DNA of 48,886 nucleotides from Paenibacillus ihuae (GTDB lineage Bacteria > Bacillota > Bacilli > Paenibacillales > Paenibacillaceae), in NCBI RefSeq assembly GCF_001368795.1, contig NZ_LN831200.1, forward strand, positions 41,411-90,296, given 5' to 3'. Position numbers and translations under genes: made by a program. Below are positions 35,874 to 43,926 of this stretch, piece by piece. The notes beneath the pieces are model-generated. The model was given only the letters and a program-made list of their open reading frames with translations. It was not told the DNA's origin and made no database searches. How positions within the stretch are numbered: position 1 is the stretch's first letter; each line of letters opens with the position of its first letter.

Positions 35874-37110
35874 ATTGTATTTCCTCCATTAATGACTCTC
35901 GTCCAAAATAAGTGTCCATTTCACTCAATAACTCTTGTTTATTAAAATTGGCATCATAATAGTTTCTTGCATTCATACCCATCTTTTTAAGTTCATCTGG
36001 TGACTTATTGAACATTTCGATAATAATCTCAGCAAGCTTTTCAGCATCTCCGGCAGGACTAGATAGACCCGCTTTTGCCTCATTAATGATTCGATTTGTT
36101 TCCCCATTAGCAGAAGCAATAATAGGTATTCCACAAGCCATATACGATTGTAGTTTTGCTGGAATTGTCATAGCAAACAATGGACTATCTGTTAAACACT
36201 GAAATGCAGCGTCACTGCTAGCTAAAAGTTCTGGTATTCTTGTTGCAGGTTGTCGGGGGATGAAATTGAACATTTCAGATATATCATTTGCAGTCACTAA
36301 TTCTATTAACTCACTTTTATATCTACCATCACCAACAATATTAAATCTGACTTTATTTTTCATATTCTTTTCTTTAAGAATTAAAGCTGTTTTTGGAAGT
36401 ATATCTAATCCCTGCGCGTTACCAATATTTCCAGCAAAAATGATATTAAATGTATCATCATTAGGAATTTCAGTAACAATACTCTTTTCTATAGGTACAT
36501 AAAAGTCTTCTGCGTATTGAGGCCAATATGCTATCTTTTCTTCTTCAACCCCACGTTTAGCGATTGATTGAACAAAGCTGTTAGACGTAGCGAAAATTTT
36601 ATCACAGCGGGCATATATATAGTCAACCATTTTACCAATGGCGCCAATAATATATTTATTATTAACTCCGGTTATAATCTGTACATTCTCAGGCCAAAGA
36701 TCTTGAACATACAAGAAACATGGCACTTTCCTTTTTTTGGAATACCAAATACCTGGTAAAGCTTGAGTCATTGGAGAAACCTCAAATATAAAAACATAAT
36801 CCGCCTTAATTCTAGTGAACATTTTCCAAAAGTACCCTGATATTACAAATGATAAATAATTCAATGCAAGCATCATTGAACTTTTCCCTCTTGGCACTAA
36901 TGGTATTCTAATAATGTCCACACCATTATATGTTTCTCTGCGTCTTTTAAACAAACCATAACCGGGATAATACTTTCCTTGAGGATAATTAGGGATACCA
37001 GTTATTACCGTAACCTTATAACCTTTTTTGATCCACTCTGTACAGATATCATTAATACGAAATTGTTCAGGGTAAAAATATTGAGCTATAACTAGGATAT
37101 GTTTGTTCAC
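35860..37110 (-). CDS. capL: Glycosyltransferase, CapL/WbuB-like probable L-FucNAc transferase
   Basis: A 416-aa GT-B enzyme beginning HILVIAQYFYPEQFRINDI, with TGIPNYPQGKYYPGYGLF and VQDLWPENVQIITGV, a pattern found in transferases that use FucNAc. The donor domain has NIIFAGNIGNAQGLDILPK and PAKLQSYMACGIPIIASANG. In Staphylococcus CapL adds L-FucNAc to lipid-linked D-FucNAc. The function here is inferred from similarity of pattern and from lying directly before capE-capF-capG. It overlaps the preceding epimerase by 4 bp. Confidence 0.82.
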   Translation of the reverse strand: MNKHILVIAQYFYPEQFRINDICTEWIKKGYKVTVITGIPNYPQGKYYPGYGLFKRRRETYNGVDIIRIPLVPRGKSSMMLALNYLSFVISGYFWKMFTRIKADYVFIFEVSPMTQALPGIWYSKKRKVPCFLYVQDLWPENVQIITGVNNKYIIGAIGKMVDYIYARCDKIFATSNSFVQSIAKRGVEEEKIAYWPQYAEDFYVPIEKSIVTEIPNDDTFNIIFAGNIGNAQGLDILPKTALILKEKNMKNKVRFNIVGDGRYKSELIELVTANDISEMFNFIPRQPATRIPELLASSDAAFQCLTDSPLFAMTIPAKLQSYMACGIPIIASANGETNRIINEAKAGLSSPAGDAEKLAEIIIEMFNKSPDELKKMGMNARNYYDANFNKQELLSEMDTYFGRESLMEEIQYVQR

Positions 37111-37994
37111 TCTTTACCCTTCCCATCTATAGTTTCTGTTAAAATAATCGATTCTCTTAAACTTCTAATTTGATAATCGTTTTTATACTTACTCATTTTT
37201 AAATTATATGCCAAGTTTCCAAACACCTTGTTCACCAACCCAATTTTAAATACTAATTTATTAGCAATAAAAGGATTAAATGCCTTGGTCAACTTAATAT
37301 TTTTGCTATGTGCCTGAGCGATCATTAAGACCATCTGACTAGTATTCACATGCTCACGATTCTGGGGAAAGAAAAGCCCTTGTTCTTGGTTATCAACTAT
37401 TAATTTGATAAACTCACAAAGATTATCTATGTGAAGCATACTACGCTTATTATCTATGTTAGGAAACAAAGGGAGTTTCCTCGAGAACTTTGCCAACACA
37501 GGATAGTTACCTTTAGAACCTCTTCCATAAATCATAGGTGGTCTTAAGACAGCAACTTTGAAGTCGTCATCTTCCAAAGCCCTTACCCCTTCCTCCGCTT
37601 GCAACTTACTGTTTCCATAAAAGTTATTAGGTTCTGGAATACTGTTTTCATCGATAAACCCGTCGCTCTTCTTTGCAGAACCATACACAATAATGCTGCT
37701 CATTAATATAAACTGTTTAACACTATTACTTTTAGCTTTTTTGGCGACTTTTATTGCAATGTCGCGATTTATTCTATAGTATTCTGCTTCCATTCCAGGA
37801 TCAGTTGATACATGAGCAATACCAGCTAAATGTAAGACAACATTATATTGAGAGAAATCAAAGTCTTCCCAATCATTACCTCTTACAGATAATTCTTCAA
37901 TTTCATACTGATGAGGAGATTGCTTTAGCCACTTAATTAGACATGTACCAATAAAACTCCCTTTACCAGTTATTAAAATCTTTATTTTATCCAT
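37107..37994 (-). CDS. capN: NAD-dependent epimerase/reductase, CapN/WbjF-like (UDP-D-FucNAc formation)
   Basis: A 295-aa SDR with KILITGKGSFIGTCLIKWL, the aspartate region VVLHLAGIAHVS and the catalytic SSIIVYG and FYGNSKLQAEEG (YxxxK). In the Staphylococcus pathway CapN reduces the 4-keto product of CapD to UDP-D-FucNAc. The neighbouring sugar transferase (CapM type) uses that donor. The ATG one base after the transferase stop is chosen because the SDR fold begins there; the upstream 27 codons run inside the neighbour. Confidence 0.82.
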   Translation of the reverse strand: MDKIKILITGKGSFIGTCLIKWLKQSPHQYEIEELSVRGNDWEDFDFSQYNVVLHLAGIAHVSTDPGMEAEYYRINRDIAIKVAKKAKSNSVKQFILMSSIIVYGSAKKSDGFIDENSIPEPNNFYGNSKLQAEEGVRALEDDDFKVAVLRPPMIYGRGSKGNYPVLAKFSRKLPLFPNIDNKRSMLHIDNLCEFIKLIVDNQEQGLFFPQNREHVNTSQMVLMIAQAHSKNIKLTKAFNPFIANKLVFKIGLVNKVFGNLAYNLKMSKYKNDYQIRSLRESIILTETIDGKGKE

Positions 37995-37995
37995 A

Positions 37996-38628
37996 TTATA
38001 GAATTGCCCCTTCAGTGCCAGACGATTTCCCCTGCTCAGTTGCCCCTTCTCTGATCCCTTCTGACTTAAGCACACTAAAAATAGTCAGCAAGAACACTTT
38101 AGAGTCCATTGTAAAAGAAATATTTTTGATATAATCACCATCAAGCTTTGCTTTTGCTTCAACTGGCAATTCATCTCGTCCGTTAATTTGTGCCCACCCG
38201 GTCAATCCAGGTTTAATATCATTCGCCTTATATTTGTCTCGTTCTAAGATAAGATCATATTGGTTCCAGAGTGCTGGTCGGGGACCAACAATGCTCATTT
38301 CACCCTTTAGAATATTTATAATTTGAGGTAATTCATCCAAACTTGTTCTACGAAGGAATCTGCCTACTTTGGTTATGTATAGATTGGGGTCTTGTAACAA
38401 ATGAGTAGGCATATTGCTAGGCGTATCTATACGCATGGTTCTAAATTTGAGGATATAAAATTCCTTTTTACCCTTACCTATCCGTCTTTGTTTGAATAGG
38501 ACAGGCCCTTTAGATGTTAATTTAATAATCAGTGCAATTATTAAGAAGAATGGCCACAAAAGGAACATTCCAAGTAAGGCCAATAGAAAATCAATAATTT
38601 GCTTTGTTATCATATAGGAAAAACTCAT
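37996..38628 (-). CDS. capM: Undecaprenyl-phosphate sugar-1-phosphate transferase (CapM-like priming enzyme)
   Basis: A 210-aa bacterial sugar transferase. One N-terminal hydrophobic segment (FLLALLGMFLLWPFFLIIAL) is followed by the catalytic domain with FKQRRIGKGKKEFYILKFRT, RRTSLDELPQIINILKGEMS and IVGPRP, and GLTGWAQINGRDELP. It starts repeat-unit synthesis by moving a sugar-1-phosphate, here probably D-FucNAc-1-P, onto undecaprenyl phosphate at the inner face of the membrane. The ATG at 38626-38628 is preferred. Upstream codons in frame run through an RNA hairpin and give a low-complexity Val/Leu stretch, so they are not coding. Confidence 0.88.
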   Translation of the reverse strand: MSFSYMITKQIIDFLLALLGMFLLWPFFLIIALIIKLTSKGPVLFKQRRIGKGKKEFYILKFRTMRIDTPSNMPTHLLQDPNLYITKVGRFLRRTSLDELPQIINILKGEMSIVGPRPALWNQYDLILERDKYKANDIKPGLTGWAQINGRDELPVEAKAKLDGDYIKNISFTMDSKVFLLTIFSVLKSEGIREGATEQGKSSGTEGAIL

Positions 38629-38656
38629 GAGCTCACCCATTCCTTTGGATCTCAGT

Positions 38657-38712
38657 AATAATTCACCAGAAATCACTACTACTTTTAGTAGTAATAACAC
38701 TGATGAATTATT
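38657..38712 (-). other. Long structured RNA hairpin between the stalk-protein gene and capM
   Basis: Outer arms AATAATTCATCAG and CTGGTGAATTATT pair over 13 bp with one G-U (minus-strand sense). Inside is a second stem TACTACT/AGTAGTA with a three-base loop. There is no T-run after it, so it is not a standard terminator. It ends 29 nt before the capM ATG and leaves that start free. An attenuator, processing or stability element inside the operon is plausible. Confidence 0.6.
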
Positions 38713-38726
38713 CACAAGCATAATAT

Positions 38727-39734
38727 TTAATTTGTCATAGCTTCAGCTATTACTCTACCTGCCTCTAAGTCTGCCTCAAAAGCTTTTCTATACTGATTAA
38801 TAACATCAGTGCTATAGCCATTAGCCTTAAGTTGTTGTTCAGCCTCAGCCACAATACTATTAAAGCTAGCTGTAAATGATGCTAATTGTTCTAGACCCTT
38901 GTTTTTAATACTCACTTTACTTGTATCATCTTTGGCAGCTACATACTCAAATGCAATACTCATTAATGTTGACTGGCTCTGAGTTTTTAATGCATTTAGC
39001 TTAGCTTCCGTTGCACTTGTTATATCTTCATAAGAAACTTTTCCAGAAGTTGAGCCACCAGCCTGTGTTGGAGTTGTAGTAGTTGCTCCCTGGCCTGCAT
39101 TGCCTGGTGTGTTCCCTTCACTCACTTGTTCTTGGTATGACTTAGATGCAGCCGTAATAACCTTTGCTTTCTGATCCCAGTTGATTACGTTTCCCACCGA
39201 TTCTGAAAGGAATCGAAGCGGTACATATAATGCTCCATTTAAGATATAACTAGATTGGTTAGCAGGTAGACTTTTAGCAACATCATCAAATACAAAGCTT
39301 GCCTTCACGGAAGTTAATGTTACAGGTTTAGAAGCCGAGAAAGTCGTTTTAGTATCCGCTGCATTCATAATATACTCTTTGATTACAACCTCCTCAGAAC
39401 TGCTTGGTTTACCTACGGAAACCTTAAGGTTCTTGGCATCCCAATTCACGCTTTTTTGCAATGCATAAGACATAAATCTTACGGGTACATAAGTCGTATT
39501 ATTATGAATAAATACCAGTTGACCGGAAGGCGGCACCATACTTACACCATCAAAGATCATTTTGACATTCATATTTTGAACCTTAATAGAGTTAGTGTAA
39601 GTATTAATTGTGGGTGTTGTGGTAGCAGCAACTGACGCAGCTGATGCAGATAGTGGTGCCGAAGCCGTTAATGGGGCAGCCCCAATGGATAAGAGGAGCA
39701 GTAGAGCTGCTGCAGGAATCTTGACTTTACTCAT
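38727..39734 (-). CDS. Secreted protein with two copper-amine-oxidase-N-like (stalk) repeats
   Basis: A 335-aa exported protein with signal peptide KIPAAALLLLLSIGAAPL. Two stalk-type repeats follow, each with the xYVPxRFxSxxxxxxxxWD pattern: TTYVPVRFMSYALQKSVNWD and ALYVPLRFLSESVGNVINWD. After a Thr/Gly/Asn linker there is a C-terminal helical domain of about 100 residues. The stalk repeat is common in cell-wall proteins of Paenibacillus, but its presence inside a polysaccharide operon is unusual. It overlaps the preceding gene by 4 bp (ATGA), so the two are produced together. A role at the wall in polymer retention or export is possible; no catalytic site was recognised. Confidence 0.75.
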   Translation of the reverse strand: MSKVKIPAAALLLLLSIGAAPLTASAPLSASAASVAATTTPTINTYTNSIKVQNMNVKMIFDGVSMVPPSGQLVFIHNNTTYVPVRFMSYALQKSVNWDAKNLKVSVGKPSSSEEVVIKEYIMNAADTKTTFSASKPVTLTSVKASFVFDDVAKSLPANQSSYILNGALYVPLRFLSESVGNVINWDQKAKVITAASKSYQEQVSEGNTPGNAGQGATTTTPTQAGGSTSGKVSYEDITSATEAKLNALKTQSQSTLMSIAFEYVAAKDDTSKVSIKNKGLEQLASFTASFNSIVAEAEQQLKANGYSTDVINQYRKAFEADLEAGRVIAEAMTN

Positions 39735-40477
39735 TGCTGTTCACTTCCTTCTTCTTGTGCTTTAAGCTGTTCTTCTTCGGCTAACACTTGTTCTTGTGTT
39801 TTCCCTTCACTTACACCATACTTCTTCGCAATCTGAGAAAGTTCATTATATTGTTCCTCTGACACTTTACCAAGGATAATACTGCGCGCTTCGCGTTTCT
39901 CATCTATGGTTAAGCCACCCGATGCTAACTCCTGCAAACGTTTGATGTCTGATACACTTAATTGACTCATCACAATAGATGCCACATCCGCTTTTTCTTT
40001 AACTGTAACATTTTCTTGTATTTGCTTAGCTTTATCAGCTGAGACCTGTGCAGTATATCCGCCCACATCTGTGTTCTTATCCGAGGACGGACTGCTTGAT
40101 GCTTGGGGTTTTGTCGAAGGAGAAGCAATACTTACACTATTCTCAGCTGTCTTCTGTGCCGTGACAGGCTGACTAGTTGCAGTCTCTGAAGCAGGCGCTG
40201 ATACAGGTGAGGTAGTTGCCGTTGGATTATTTGTATTGCTGACTGGGTTATCCGTAACAGCTTCAGTTGGCTTTACCGTTTCTGCAGGTGCTATAGTCGG
40301 TTCCAAGATTACGCTCCCGCTATTCGATACATTGTTAGATTCTAAATCCAAACCTCCGGCCATGGAGGTCATTAATTTATCTACTGCATAATTCGCAGCG
40401 AACAATCCACCGATTACTAATACTATGATTATAGACAGAGACCACGCCAGTATCTTCTTCCATCTCTTGTTGAACAT
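39731..40477 (-). CDS. Membrane-anchored Ser/Thr/Pro-rich protein of unknown function
   Basis: A 248-aa protein with a short basic cytoplasmic start (MFNKRWKKILAWSLS), one membrane helix (IIIVLVIGGLFAANYAV), and an extracellular linker of about 90 residues rich in Ser, Thr, Pro and Ala. A charged helical C-terminus follows (LSVSDIKRLQELASGGLTID, ending in a Glu/Gln-rich tail). The C-terminal segment resembles a small helical repeat seen in Firmicutes envelope proteins, but I cannot name a family. The ATG has AAGGG 6 nt upstream. It is tightly coupled to the secreted stalk-repeat protein, which suggests a shared function at the cell surface. Confidence 0.7.
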   Translation of the reverse strand: MFNKRWKKILAWSLSIIIVLVIGGLFAANYAVDKLMTSMAGGLDLESNNVSNSGSVILEPTIAPAETVKPTEAVTDNPVSNTNNPTATTSPVSAPASETATSQPVTAQKTAENSVSIASPSTKPQASSSPSSDKNTDVGGYTAQVSADKAKQIQENVTVKEKADVASIVMSQLSVSDIKRLQELASGGLTIDEKREARSIILGKVSEEQYNELSQIAKKYGVSEGKTQEQVLAEEEQLKAQEEGSEQQ

Positions 40478-40500
40478 AGTAATCCCTTCTTTCACAATAG

Positions 40501-42333
40501 TTAGCTAATAGCGGCTTGAGCAACAGGCTGCATGGGAACAATCTGATTAATCACTTCACGAATAGCACTTGGTTCCTCCGTCAATACACGTTCTAGCCGC
40601 TTAAATTCCAGCTCAAGCTGATTCTGACTGATTACATTTGGTTTACCTATAAATATACGATCATGTTGAGTCGAACCCAGATTCTCTTCATCTGTTAAGA
40701 GTTCTTCATAGAGCTTCTCACCTTCGCGGATACCAGAGAACGTAATATCAATATCCCTATAAGGCTCATATCCTGACAAGGTTATCAAATCCTCGGCCAA
40801 GGTAAGAATCTTCACAGGTTCACCCATATCCAGTACAAAGACCTCTCCGCCTTTGGCGAAGGAACCGGATTGGATGACCAGCTGCACTGCTTCAGGAATC
40901 GTCATGAAATATCGAACCATCTCAGGATGGGTAACGGTCACAGGTCCACCAGCTGCAATTTGCTGTTTGAAGGCTGGTATTACACTGCCCCGGCTGCCTA
41001 AGACATTACCAAAACGCACAGCAGAGAACTTAGTCTTACTAGTAGTATTCAAACTTTGTACATACATCTCTGCAATACGCTTGGTTGCCCCCATAACACT
41101 AGTAGGGTTAACTGCCTTGTCTGATGAAATCATGACAAAACGTTCTACTCCATAACGATCAGCACAATCAGCAACGTTTCTTGTTCCGAAGACGTTATTC
41201 TTAATCGCTTCTGATGGATTGCGCTCCATCAGAGGAACGTGTTTATGCGCTGCCGCATGAAAGACAACATGCGGTCTGAACGTGTGGAATACATCCATCA
41301 TGCGGTTGCGGTCCTGTACATCTGCAATGACCGTAACGATCTCAAGATCAGGAAATTTCTTACGCAGTTCCATTTCAATCGTATAGATACTATTCTCACC
41401 ATGGCCAAGTAGTAGAAGCTTCTCAGGAGCAAAAGGAGACACCTGACGGCACAACTCTGAGCCAATAGATCCGCCTGCACCTGTGACCATAACCGTCCTA
41501 TTATGGACATAGCCTAGAATACCGTTCAAATCTGCTATAATCGGCTCACGTCCAAGTAAATCTTCTACACTTACATCACGAAGCTTCTTCACAGATATTT
41601 TCCCGGCAATCAGATCATTAAGTGCAGGAATAATTTTAAGCTTAGCACCCGTAGTTTTAGCTAAATTGATAATCTCGGAAATCTCGGTTCTGGATACAGA
41701 TGGCATCGCAATAATGATCTCATGGATATCTTTTTCTTTGACGAGCCGCGGCAGATCATATCGGTTCCCCAGCACAGGCAGGCCTAAGATTGACATGTGA
41801 TATTTGTTGTGATCATCATCTATGAACCCTATCACTCTCGTACCAGCAAAGGAAGGCCCCAACATCTCCTTCGCGATCAGCATGCCGCAATCCCCTGCTC
41901 CAACAATCAGTGCATGGGTTTCGGTTTCTATATTGGTTACCCGATCATTACGAAACACTCTCCATAAGAACCGCACTCCGCCAACCAAGACTAGAATCGT
42001 TTCCATCGAGCGGATTTCCACTCCAAAGGGTACACGCGCTGGGAGGAGCAGTAGTGCAATCGCATAGGAACTAATAGAACCGATGACAATGGCCTTAAGG
42101 ATGGAGACAATCTCTCCAATACTGGCATATTGCCACATCCGCCGGTAAAGACCGAAATAGATCAAGCTTCCCCCAATAATAATCGTCGAGATGATGCCAA
42201 ACTGCAGCATCTGGACCACATAATCATGAGGGATACCGTCATAGAACCGGAACCAATACGAGGTAGCAATACTGAACCAAATGATGGCCAGATCAATGAA
42301 GAACAACACGAACACTCTAGATTTTGCTGTCAT
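40501..42333 (-). CDS. capD: Membrane-bound UDP-N-acetylglucosamine 4,6-dehydratase (CapD/FlaA1 family)
   Basis: A 610-aa protein with four N-terminal membrane helices, a first Rossmann-like domain (ALIVGAGDCGMLIAKEML), and a C-terminal SDR domain. The SDR domain has VMVTGAGGSIGSELCRQVSP, HAAAHKHVPLMERNPSEAI and the active-site segment SSDKAVNPTSVMGATKRIAE. It forms UDP-4-keto-6-deoxy-GlcNAc, the precursor of UDP-D-FucNAc. The ATG has GGAGG 8 nt upstream; ten open codons before it are ignored. It lies just after the kinase gene in the operon. Confidence 0.93.
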   Translation of the reverse strand: MTAKSRVFVLFFIDLAIIWFSIATSYWFRFYDGIPHDYVVQMLQFGIISTIIIGGSLIYFGLYRRMWQYASIGEIVSILKAIVIGSISSYAIALLLLPARVPFGVEIRSMETILVLVGGVRFLWRVFRNDRVTNIETETHALIVGAGDCGMLIAKEMLGPSFAGTRVIGFIDDDHNKYHMSILGLPVLGNRYDLPRLVKEKDIHEIIIAMPSVSRTEISEIINLAKTTGAKLKIIPALNDLIAGKISVKKLRDVSVEDLLGREPIIADLNGILGYVHNRTVMVTGAGGSIGSELCRQVSPFAPEKLLLLGHGENSIYTIEMELRKKFPDLEIVTVIADVQDRNRMMDVFHTFRPHVVFHAAAHKHVPLMERNPSEAIKNNVFGTRNVADCADRYGVERFVMISSDKAVNPTSVMGATKRIAEMYVQSLNTTSKTKFSAVRFGNVLGSRGSVIPAFKQQIAAGGPVTVTHPEMVRYFMTIPEAVQLVIQSGSFAKGGEVFVLDMGEPVKILTLAEDLITLSGYEPYRDIDITFSGIREGEKLYEELLTDEENLGSTQHDRIFIGKPNVISQNQLELEFKRLERVLTEEPSAIREVINQIVPMQPVAQAAIS

Positions 42334-42375
42334 TTTTAGTGCCTCCAAAAATAACATTTTCACTACCGAACACTG

Positions 42376-43062
42376 TCAATTTCCGTAGTAGTAATAATAG
42401 TAGCCTTCGCTTGCTTTGCGCTTGACGTTATTAAGTACTACCCCCAGCATCTTCGCCCCTACACGATCAAGATTGGCCTTAGCCTTAACAGCAATATCAC
42501 GTTTTACCTTGCCATAGCTAACTACCATAATCACACCATCACTCTTAGAAGCCACAATCTGTGCATCCGTAACCGCTAAGAGCGGCGGAGTATCGAACAA
42601 AATCACATCAAACTGCTGACGTAATTCCTGCAGGACCGTACTCATCCGGTTCGAAGCCATCATCTCCGCCGGATTCGGAGGAATTGGGCCAGAAGTCATA
42701 AGGTAGAGGTTAGGAACTCCAGATTCCTGTATAACCTCGTTTAAATCCGCCTGCTGTGACAACAAAGAAGATAACCCGTAACGGTTGCTTAGAGAAAAGG
42801 TTTTGTGCGCCGTAGGCTTCCGCAAGTCTCCATCAATCAAAAGCACTTTCTTATCTGCTTGTGCATAGGCCGCCGCAAGATTCGCAGTTACCGTGGATTT
42901 CCCTTCCTCAGGTCCGGAGGACGTCACCATAATAATCTGAATCTGCTCATCAATCGAAGAAAAGTCAATATTGGTCCGCAAAGCCCGAAACGCTTCCGAT
43001 ACAGGCGAACGCGGATTCGTTACGGTAATCAGATGGCGTTGTTTATTTGGCTGCTGTGACAT
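42376..43062 (-). CDS. BY-kinase (CpsD/CapB-type protein tyrosine kinase)
   Basis: A 228-aa cytoplasmic ATPase-type tyrosine kinase that controls polysaccharide polymerisation with its membrane activator. Walker A is SSGPEEGKSTVTANLA, Walker A' is VLLIDGDLRKPT and Walker B is VILFDTPPLL. The C-terminal autophosphorylation cluster has six consecutive Tyr before GN. It overlaps the chain-length protein gene by 20 bp, the usual split arrangement in Firmicutes. The PHP phosphatase encoded at 46.0-46.8 kb is expected to reverse its phosphorylation. Confidence 0.95.
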   Translation of the reverse strand: MSQQPNKQRHLITVTNPRSPVSEAFRALRTNIDFSSIDEQIQIIMVTSSGPEEGKSTVTANLAAAYAQADKKVLLIDGDLRKPTAHKTFSLSNRYGLSSLLSQQADLNEVIQESGVPNLYLMTSGPIPPNPAEMMASNRMSTVLQELRQQFDVILFDTPPLLAVTDAQIVASKSDGVIMVVSYGKVKRDIAVKAKANLDRVGAKMLGVVLNNVKRKASEGYYYYYYGN

Positions 43063-43822
43063 GTTCGAGATCCCCCGCCTTTCTGGATAGCTTCTGTGCT
43101 TGCGTTTCTGTGGACTTGGTCTCTTCTTGTCCGAGTCTGGTTATCATTGCTATCGTCGGGAGACCCAGGTATTTCTCAATGTCCTCTTCCGTCTTCAAGG
43201 TGTCATCCATGTACTCCAGCAGGAAGGCAATCCCCAGGCCGATCATCAGCGAAACGATAAAGGCAATCGCCAGGTTCATCACTACATTAGGTTCAACCGG
43301 TCCTGGTGCAACAGTAGGATTAAGCTTGGCTTCATTCAAAATCGATACGTTCTGTACATTGAACAGGGAAGGGATCTCCTGCTTGAACACAAGTGAAATG
43401 GCATTCACGATTTCTGCTGCTCTCTGATAAGAGTTATCTCGAACGACAAGTGTCATCACCTGCGTATTATTTACCGAACTCACATTAACCTTCTTCAGCA
43501 ACTCTTCTGCAGTAGTGTTAAATTGCGGATAGTCCTTGGCTACAACATCCAGAATGGCTGGTGTCTTAATAATTTCCTTGTACGTGTTAATTAATTGAAT
43601 ATTAGTATTAATCTGATTCAAATCCAGCTGTGATGCCGTTGACTGCACTTGCTGTGTCTGATTAACAATAATCTTCGTTGAAGCTTCATACACCGGATTC
43701 TTAATGTATAGGCTATACACACCGGCAAGAAGACAGACGACGATAACAATACTTACAATCATCCACAGTCTCTTTCTTACAATCTGAAAATAATCGCGAA
43801 GATCCAATTCTTGTGCTGACAA
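43043..43822 (-). CDS. Wzz-type chain-length determinant / kinase activator (CapA/YveK family)
   Basis: A 259-aa membrane protein with two helices (about residues 17-38 and 190-212) around an extracellular domain. The N-terminus RDYFQIVRKRLWMIVSIVI is typical of Wzz domains, and the proline-rich segment (PGPVEPNV) precedes the second helix. The cytoplasmic tail activates the BY-kinase encoded next. The start is a TTG: GGAGGG lies 8 nt before it and no ATG fits. It is the first gene of the operon proper and lies only about 45 nt after a terminator hairpin. Confidence 0.92.
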   Translation of the reverse strand: MSAQELDLRDYFQIVRKRLWMIVSIVIVVCLLAGVYSLYIKNPVYEASTKIIVNQTQQVQSTASQLDLNQINTNIQLINTYKEIIKTPAILDVVAKDYPQFNTTAEELLKKVNVSSVNNTQVMTLVVRDNSYQRAAEIVNAISLVFKQEIPSLFNVQNVSILNEAKLNPTVAPGPVEPNVVMNLAIAFIVSLMIGLGIAFLLEYMDDTLKTEEDIEKYLGLPTIAMITRLGQEETKSTETQAQKLSRKAGDLEHVTAAK

Positions 43823-43867
43823 GTGAATTTCCCTCCAAGCTGTTTCTGTAATATTTCAATTCACGCT

Positions 43868-43912
43868 AAAAAAGTGCCCCCTCTCACATTAACGAGAGGA
43901 GGCTCTCCACTT
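43868..43912 (-). terminator. Terminator hairpin between the SLH protein gene and the polysaccharide operon
   Basis: Minus-strand stem AAGTG..CCTCCTCTC / GAGAGGGGG.CACTT with an eight-base loop, followed by six T. It ends the SLH gene. Because the first polysaccharide gene starts 45 nt later without an obvious promoter in between, partial read-through may set expression of the operon. Confidence 0.85.
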
Positions 43913-43926
43913 GCTTATTTCACTTC

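Noticed and set aside
37996-38721. N-terminal extension of the sugar transferase to 38721
   Set aside because: The extra codons translate the RNA hairpin into a low-complexity Val/Leu stretch, and the family starts at the ATG at 38628.
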